Source: Bacillus sp. (in: firmicutes) (lineage in GTDB: Bacteria; Bacillota; Bacilli; Bacillales; Bacillaceae). Taken from it: a stretch of 64,000 nucleotides of DNA. The stretch is from NCBI GenBank assembly GCA_031180805.1, contig JAPSLL010000004.1, positions 95,080 through 159,079 on the forward strand, given 5' to 3'. Both the position numbers and the translations under genes were made by a program. The notes beneath the pieces are model-generated. The model saw nothing but the letters and a program-made list of their open reading frames with translations. It searched no databases and was not told where the DNA came from. This document shows positions 60,320 through 64,000 of the stretch, in pieces (position 1 is the stretch's first letter; every line of letters begins with the position of its first letter).

Positions 60320-62098
60320 ATGAAAATACGAGATCACTTAAAGCATAACAGCTTATTTGTCATAATGTTTAACTTTACAATTATAAGTATTTTTTTCGTA
60401 TCATTTATTATTATATGGACAACGATACGAATGTCAGAGGATTTCTTTATTGATAAATTCAGTATCACTAATACAAAAGTTATTAATCGAGTAAAGGAAG
60501 ATTTTGAATCGTTTCATTCTTCAATTGTAACTGCTACAAATGACCTTCTTAAAAGTGGCAATTTAAAAACGATCCTTACATCTGAGCAAACGAATAAAGA
60601 ACAAATGACTGCCTACTATAATTTAAATCTATTAATGGAGCGAGTTAAATCCACTGTTGATGGGTATGATGTCAGTATTAATGTAATAGGGAAAAATGGA
60701 ATTAGTTATTCGACTGATCGAACGTATTGGCCGATTTCGGATGCTGAATTAAAGAATAGTAGTATTTCAAGAAACACACTAGATGAACCAAAAAAGCTTA
60801 TGTATCAATATGATAAACGTATTCGTTCAAATACGAATCGGATCGGAGGTGCTTATATCGTTGCCTCGAAGGCATTTATGGAGAGATTATCAGGAAAAAT
60901 ATATGGCACGATGTATATTGCAATTCAAGAAAATGAATTTGCAAAGTTTTATTCGAATTTTACGAGCAAGGGAAATGACATCGTTTTAATAGATGGAAAC
61001 GGATTTATTGTATCGAGCAATAGGAAGGAGCTTATTGGTAAGAAGGATAAGCAATTATTGTCGCATGCAGAAACTCTCAAGAATAATGCAAATCATTATG
61101 TAACAGAAGAGTTTTTAGGTAAAGAGCACATCTTTTTTTCTGAATATCTGCCATCCTTTGATATGTATATCTTAAACATGATCGATAAGCATACTGCAAT
61201 TCAAGGACTTGTAGATAAACGTGAGCTTGCACAAACGTTGCTCATTATATTTTTTGTCGTATTAATCGTTGTTTTTATCGGTTCTAAAAAATTAACAAAT
61301 AGTCTTTCAAGGTTAGTGAAGGAAATTGCTAATGTATCGAAATCAGATTTTCATCAATCTATTTCTGTACAAGGCACCTATGAAACGAGGAAAATCAGCA
61401 TTGCATTCAATTCGATGCTTGAGGAGCTTCAGGATTATGTTGAAAAGCTTATTTCTATTCAAAAACAAAAGCGAAATGCTGAGCTAGCTGCACTCCAGCA
61501 GCAGATTAATCCACATTTCTTATATAATACATTAACATCAATTAAGTTTATGGTTCAGCAGGGAAGCAAGGAGGAAGCTGAGGAAACGACAACGGCATTA
61601 ATTTCGTTGCTGCAAAATACAGTTGGTCAAGTAAATGAAACAATAACTGTTAAGCAGGAAGTGGAAAACTTAAAAAATTACGTTTTTATTAATCAAAAAC
61701 GTTATGGAACACGGATTCATGTCAATTATTTTATTGCGTCAGATTGCCACAACTGCCTGATTCCGAAGCTGATTTTACAGCCATTTATTGAAAATGCTTT
61801 TTTTCATGGATTTAATCGGAAGCAAAGTGGTTATATTCATGTTCTCATATGGAGGGATCAAGCAACATTGATTTGTGAGGTAGTTGATAATGGAGATGGG
61901 ATGAGCTTGATCAAGGGAGATTGCGATTTACCGAATACAAATAGAAGGCAGGAACGCTTTACAGGTATTGGCATCCGTAATGTTCATGAGCGAATCCAAC
62001 TAATATATGGCGAAGAATATGGTGTGTCAATTGAAAGTGAGCTTGATGAAGGTACAAAGATAACCATTTCGATCCCATTTGAAAACAATTCGAACTAG
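60320..62098 (+). CDS. YesM-type membrane sensor histidine kinase (second)
   Basis: The 592-residue kinase has an N-terminal helix (about residues 15-37), an extracellular Cache-like sensor (about 40-290, with SINVIGKNGISYSTDR), a second helix near 300-320, a HAMP region, AALQQQINPHFLYNTLTSI with phospho-acceptor His near residue 398, and a HATPase domain (IENAFFHGFN, DNGDGM, GIGIRNVHERI). The ATG at 60320 is preferred to a TTG at 60314, though the binding site is weak, suggesting low expression coupled to the upstream regulator. A terminator follows. Confidence 0.92.
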   Translation: MKIRDHLKHNSLFVIMFNFTIISIFFVSFIIIWTTIRMSEDFFIDKFSITNTKVINRVKEDFESFHSSIVTATNDLLKSGNLKTILTSEQTNKEQMTAYYNLNLLMERVKSTVDGYDVSINVIGKNGISYSTDRTYWPISDAELKNSSISRNTLDEPKKLMYQYDKRIRSNTNRIGGAYIVASKAFMERLSGKIYGTMYIAIQENEFAKFYSNFTSKGNDIVLIDGNGFIVSSNRKELIGKKDKQLLSHAETLKNNANHYVTEEFLGKEHIFFSEYLPSFDMYILNMIDKHTAIQGLVDKRELAQTLLIIFFVVLIVVFIGSKKLTNSLSRLVKEIANVSKSDFHQSISVQGTYETRKISIAFNSMLEELQDYVEKLISIQKQKRNAELAALQQQINPHFLYNTLTSIKFMVQQGSKEEAEETTTALISLLQNTVGQVNETITVKQEVENLKNYVFINQKRYGTRIHVNYFIASDCHNCLIPKLILQPFIENAFFHGFNRKQSGYIHVLIWRDQATLICEVVDNGDGMSLIKGDCDLPNTNRRQERFTGIGIRNVHERIQLIYGEEYGVSIESELDEGTKITISIPFENNSN

Positions 62099-62135
62099 TA
62101 CTACTTATTATATGTATGTTGTACTAGCTTTTTTT
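62095..62135 (+). terminator. Terminator of the two-component operon
   Basis: CTAGTAC (62095-62101) pairs with GTACTAG (62121-62127), extended by neighbouring bases, and is followed by eight T; it begins at the kinase stop codon. Confidence 0.85.
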
Positions 62136-62294
62136 TGTTCTATTTTATAAATGAATAAAAAATTTCCTATTTTCTAAAAAATGTACAATAGATGAAAATG
62201 CTCGTTTAGATGATTTCTAAAAATAACACAAAAACATAAAAATATTATCCTAATAGAACATAATGCATTTGTGCTACGATAAAATACGAAAGGT

Positions 62295-62308
62295 TGATAA
62301 CGCTTTCA
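62295..62308 (+). promoter_or_regulatory. Perfect cre site for CcpA
   Basis: TGATAACGCTTTCA matches all 14 positions of TGWNANCGNTNWCA and lies 26 bases before the third binding-protein gene, so catabolite repression of this transporter is very likely. Confidence 0.8.
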
Positions 62309-62334
62309 AAAGAAACTAAACGGGGGGAATTAGG

Positions 62335-63630
62335 GTGAAAAAAAAGATTATCACATTTCTTTTAGCTAGTTTACTTTTATTAGTAGGTTGTTCATCAGGT
62401 GCTAAGGAAAGTAGCTCCAATTCAGAGGCTCCAAAGGATTCAAATGAAATAACGATTTGGGCATGGGATCCGAAGTTTAATATTAAAGCATTAGAAATCG
62501 CAGAAAAATATTACAAAACAGAAAATCCTGATATAAAAATAAAGGTTATAGAAAATGCTCAGGAGGATATAGTTCAAAAATTAAATACAAGCTTAAGTTC
62601 CGGGACAACTAAAGGGTTACCAAATATTGTTTTAATAGAAGATTATCGGGCGCAAAGCTTCTTGCAAGCATATCCTGATGCATTTCATAAATTAACAGGA
62701 ACGTTTAATGTAGATGATTTTGCACCATATAAAATTGCCCCAACAAGTTTAAATGGAGAGAACTATGGTTTGCCCTTTGATTCAGGTGTAGCAGGTCTTT
62801 ACGTTAGGACAGATTATCTAGAGGAAGCAGGGTACACTGTTAGTGATTTACAAAATATTGATTGGAATAAATATATTGAAATTGGGAAGAAAGTAAAGGA
62901 AAAAACCGGGAAGTATATGCTTTCACTAGATCCAAATGATTTAGGAATCATTCGGTTAATGGCTCAATCAAGCGGATCCTGGTACTTAAAAGAGGATGGA
63001 ACAACTCCTAATTTAGCAGGGAATGAAACATTGAAAGAGGCATTTAACATTTATAAACAATTATTAGATGCAGATATTGTTAAGCCGATCTCTGACTGGA
63101 ATCAGCTCCTTGCTGCCTTTAATGGAGGGGAAGTTGCAACAGTACCAACAGGAAATTGGATTACACCATCGATAAAAGCAGAGGCATCACAATCCGGTAA
63201 GTGGGCAGTTGTTCCATTTCCTAAAATTTCGGAAATTCCAAGCTCTGTTAATGCATCGAATCTCGGAGGAAGCTCTTGGTATGTTCTTGATATCCCTGGA
63301 AAGGAAAAAGCAGTCGATTTTCTTACGAAAACTTTCGGATCAAATGTTGAGTTTTATCAGGAGTTAGTGTCTGAAATCGGTGCGATCGGAACATACTTAC
63401 CAGCAGCAGAAGGAGACGCATATAAAGCTGCTGATGAATATTTTGGCGGCCAAGCGATCATAGCTGATTTCTCAAAGTGGACGGGGCAAATTCCGAAAAT
63501 AAACTATGGCTCACATACGTACGCTATTGATGATATTTTAGTTGTTGAAATGCAAAATTATCTGAATGGAAAAGAGATTGACCAAGTGCTAGAGGATGCG
63601 CAAAGCCAAGCTGAGGCACAAATTAAATAA
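62335..63630 (+). CDS. ABC transporter sugar-binding lipoprotein (third)
   Basis: The 431-residue protein has a lipobox (LLLLVGC), a Ser-rich spacer and a solute-binding fold: EITIWAWDPKFNIKALEIAE, the LPNIVLIEDYRAQSFLQAYP lobe and VPTGNWITPSIKAEASQSGK. The GTG start at 62335 follows GGGGGGAATTAGG. It is probably controlled by the adjacent two-component pair and by CcpA, and is followed, after a repeat-containing gap, by the start of a probable permease gene. Cargo unknown. Confidence 0.92.
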   Translation: MKKKIITFLLASLLLLVGCSSGAKESSSNSEAPKDSNEITIWAWDPKFNIKALEIAEKYYKTENPDIKIKVIENAQEDIVQKLNTSLSSGTTKGLPNIVLIEDYRAQSFLQAYPDAFHKLTGTFNVDDFAPYKIAPTSLNGENYGLPFDSGVAGLYVRTDYLEEAGYTVSDLQNIDWNKYIEIGKKVKEKTGKYMLSLDPNDLGIIRLMAQSSGSWYLKEDGTTPNLAGNETLKEAFNIYKQLLDADIVKPISDWNQLLAAFNGGEVATVPTGNWITPSIKAEASQSGKWAVVPFPKISEIPSSVNASNLGGSSWYVLDIPGKEKAVDFLTKTFGSNVEFYQELVSEIGAIGTYLPAAEGDAYKAADEYFGGQAIIADFSKWTGQIPKINYGSHTYAIDDILVVEMQNYLNGKEIDQVLEDAQSQAEAQIK

Positions 63631-63942
63631 AAAGGAACAAGAGTAAGAGGAGATGCCACGGAAACTCGCATTTCTCGAAGACCAAAGGGTGTTGAGATTG
63701 CTAAATTAGCAGGCGAGCCATCCGAGGTGTTTTTAATAAATAGGTTATGTTAAAGATTATTGTTGTTATTTAAGCACTTTGTTGATTTGGAGCGGAGGGC
63801 ATGAGACTCCTGTTTAAAGATGTGTGACCCCACATGAGCTTGCTCTTTAGGAGCATGGACCGCAAGCAGAAAGAGTCGTTAAAGTGTTTAGCCGCGTGAT
63901 AATCGAATGGCGAATCTTACAAATAGCAAGGAGTTGAAAACA
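63631..63942 (+). repeat. Intergenic gap holding a dispersed Bacillus repeat (about 63780-63895)
   Basis: GGAGCGGAGGGCATGAGACT followed by CCTG, later GTGTGACCCCACATGAGCTT and GGAGCATGGACCGCAAGC, follows the layout of a common Bacillus intergenic repeat of about 100 bases; 17180-17300 holds a reverse copy. The first 110 bases after the lipoprotein stop are an open frame without a start (GDATETRISRRPKGVEIAKL) that I cannot assign. It is unusual for a repeat to sit inside a binding-protein/permease operon. Confidence 0.5.
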
Positions 63943-64000
63943 TTGCCAATCCCAAAAACAACAGCCTCAATTTCGACGAATAAATTAAAAACAAAAGCCA
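63943..64000 (+). CDS. 5' end of a gene, probably an ABC sugar permease
   Basis: TTG at 63943 follows AAGGAG with nine bases spacing, and the frame (MPIPKTTASISTNKLKTKA) is open to the window edge. A polar, Lys/Thr/Ser-rich N-terminal arm like this also starts the MalF-type permease at 39919. The position directly after a binding-protein gene makes a permease the best guess; sequence alone does not prove it. Confidence 0.55.
   Translation, partial: MPIPKTTASISTNKLKTKA

Noticed and set aside
63638..63755. Possible gene fragment (GDATETRISRRPKGVEIAKL frame) after the third binding protein
   Set aside because: No start codon or binding site, about 37 codons only, and no recognisable family; it may be chance or repeat-associated.
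1..64000. CRISPR arrays, tRNA or rRNA genes, intact transposases, phage integrase or attachment sites
   Set aside because: I looked for regular short repeats with unique spacers, cloverleaf-like segments, transposase motifs and integrases and saw none that could be supported by reading alone.

Overview
The window looks like part of the chromosome of a low-GC, endospore-forming Bacillaceae bacterium (Bacillus sensu lato). The evidence is AT-rich DNA, AGGAGG-type ribosome binding sites with frequent TTG and GTG starts, a gltC-gltAB locus arranged as in Bacillus subtilis, CotF-type coat genes, ydbS/ydbT, an HmoA-type haem monooxygenase behind a Fur box, an FbpA-type peptide, CcpA cre sites, and leader RNAs of Bacillus type (T-box, ykkC-family, ZTP). 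No rRNA, tRNA, CRISPR array, intact insertion sequence or prophage was seen.

Layout. 0-9 kb: glycerophosphodiesterase, then divergent gltC and gltAB (glutamate synthase). 8.6-12.6 kb: small spore-coat-like and unknown proteins, an SRPBCC protein and Fur-controlled hmoA. 12.7-18.3 kb: ydbST membrane pair, a TSUP anion exporter behind a short structured leader, an FbpA-like peptide, an Rrf2 Fe-S regulator overlapping a YezD-type gene, and a pentapeptide-repeat protein. 18.5-32.9 kb is an accessory patchwork: three NUDIX hydrolases (one under a ykkC-family riboswitch), an SMR pump, a HAD phosphatase, an aminotransferase, a soluble chemoreceptor-like protein, a methyltransferase, a sugar acetyltransferase and several decaying genes (PII/Amt relic, DUF1801, MFS and MarR pseudogenes).

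33-64 kb is a carbohydrate-use region. It holds a wall-anchored GH5 glycanase; a GntR/LacI-type regulator followed by a complete ABC sugar importer, a TIM-barrel isomerase and two Gfo/Idh/MocA dehydrogenases (37-45 kb); a YesM/YesN-type two-component pair with a second importer, a GH42 galactosidase, a broken GH30 gene and another isomerase (46.8-56.9 kb); serA under a ZTP riboswitch (57-58.4 kb); and a third two-component pair with a third binding protein and the start of a probable permease (58.8-64 kb). The inferred logic is that an external glycan is cut at the cell surface, oligosaccharides enter through three CUT1-type importers, the sugars are hydrolysed or oxidised inside, and expression answers both to local sugar sensors and to CcpA.

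The most interesting signals are regulatory RNAs in unusual settings: a ykkC-family element before a lone NUDIX gene, a T-box with ATG in its specifier region before a methyltransferase, and an unassigned attenuator-like leader before the TSUP gene. Several genes carry frameshifts, some of them in homopolymer runs, so real decay and base-calling error must be separated before calling pseudogenes.
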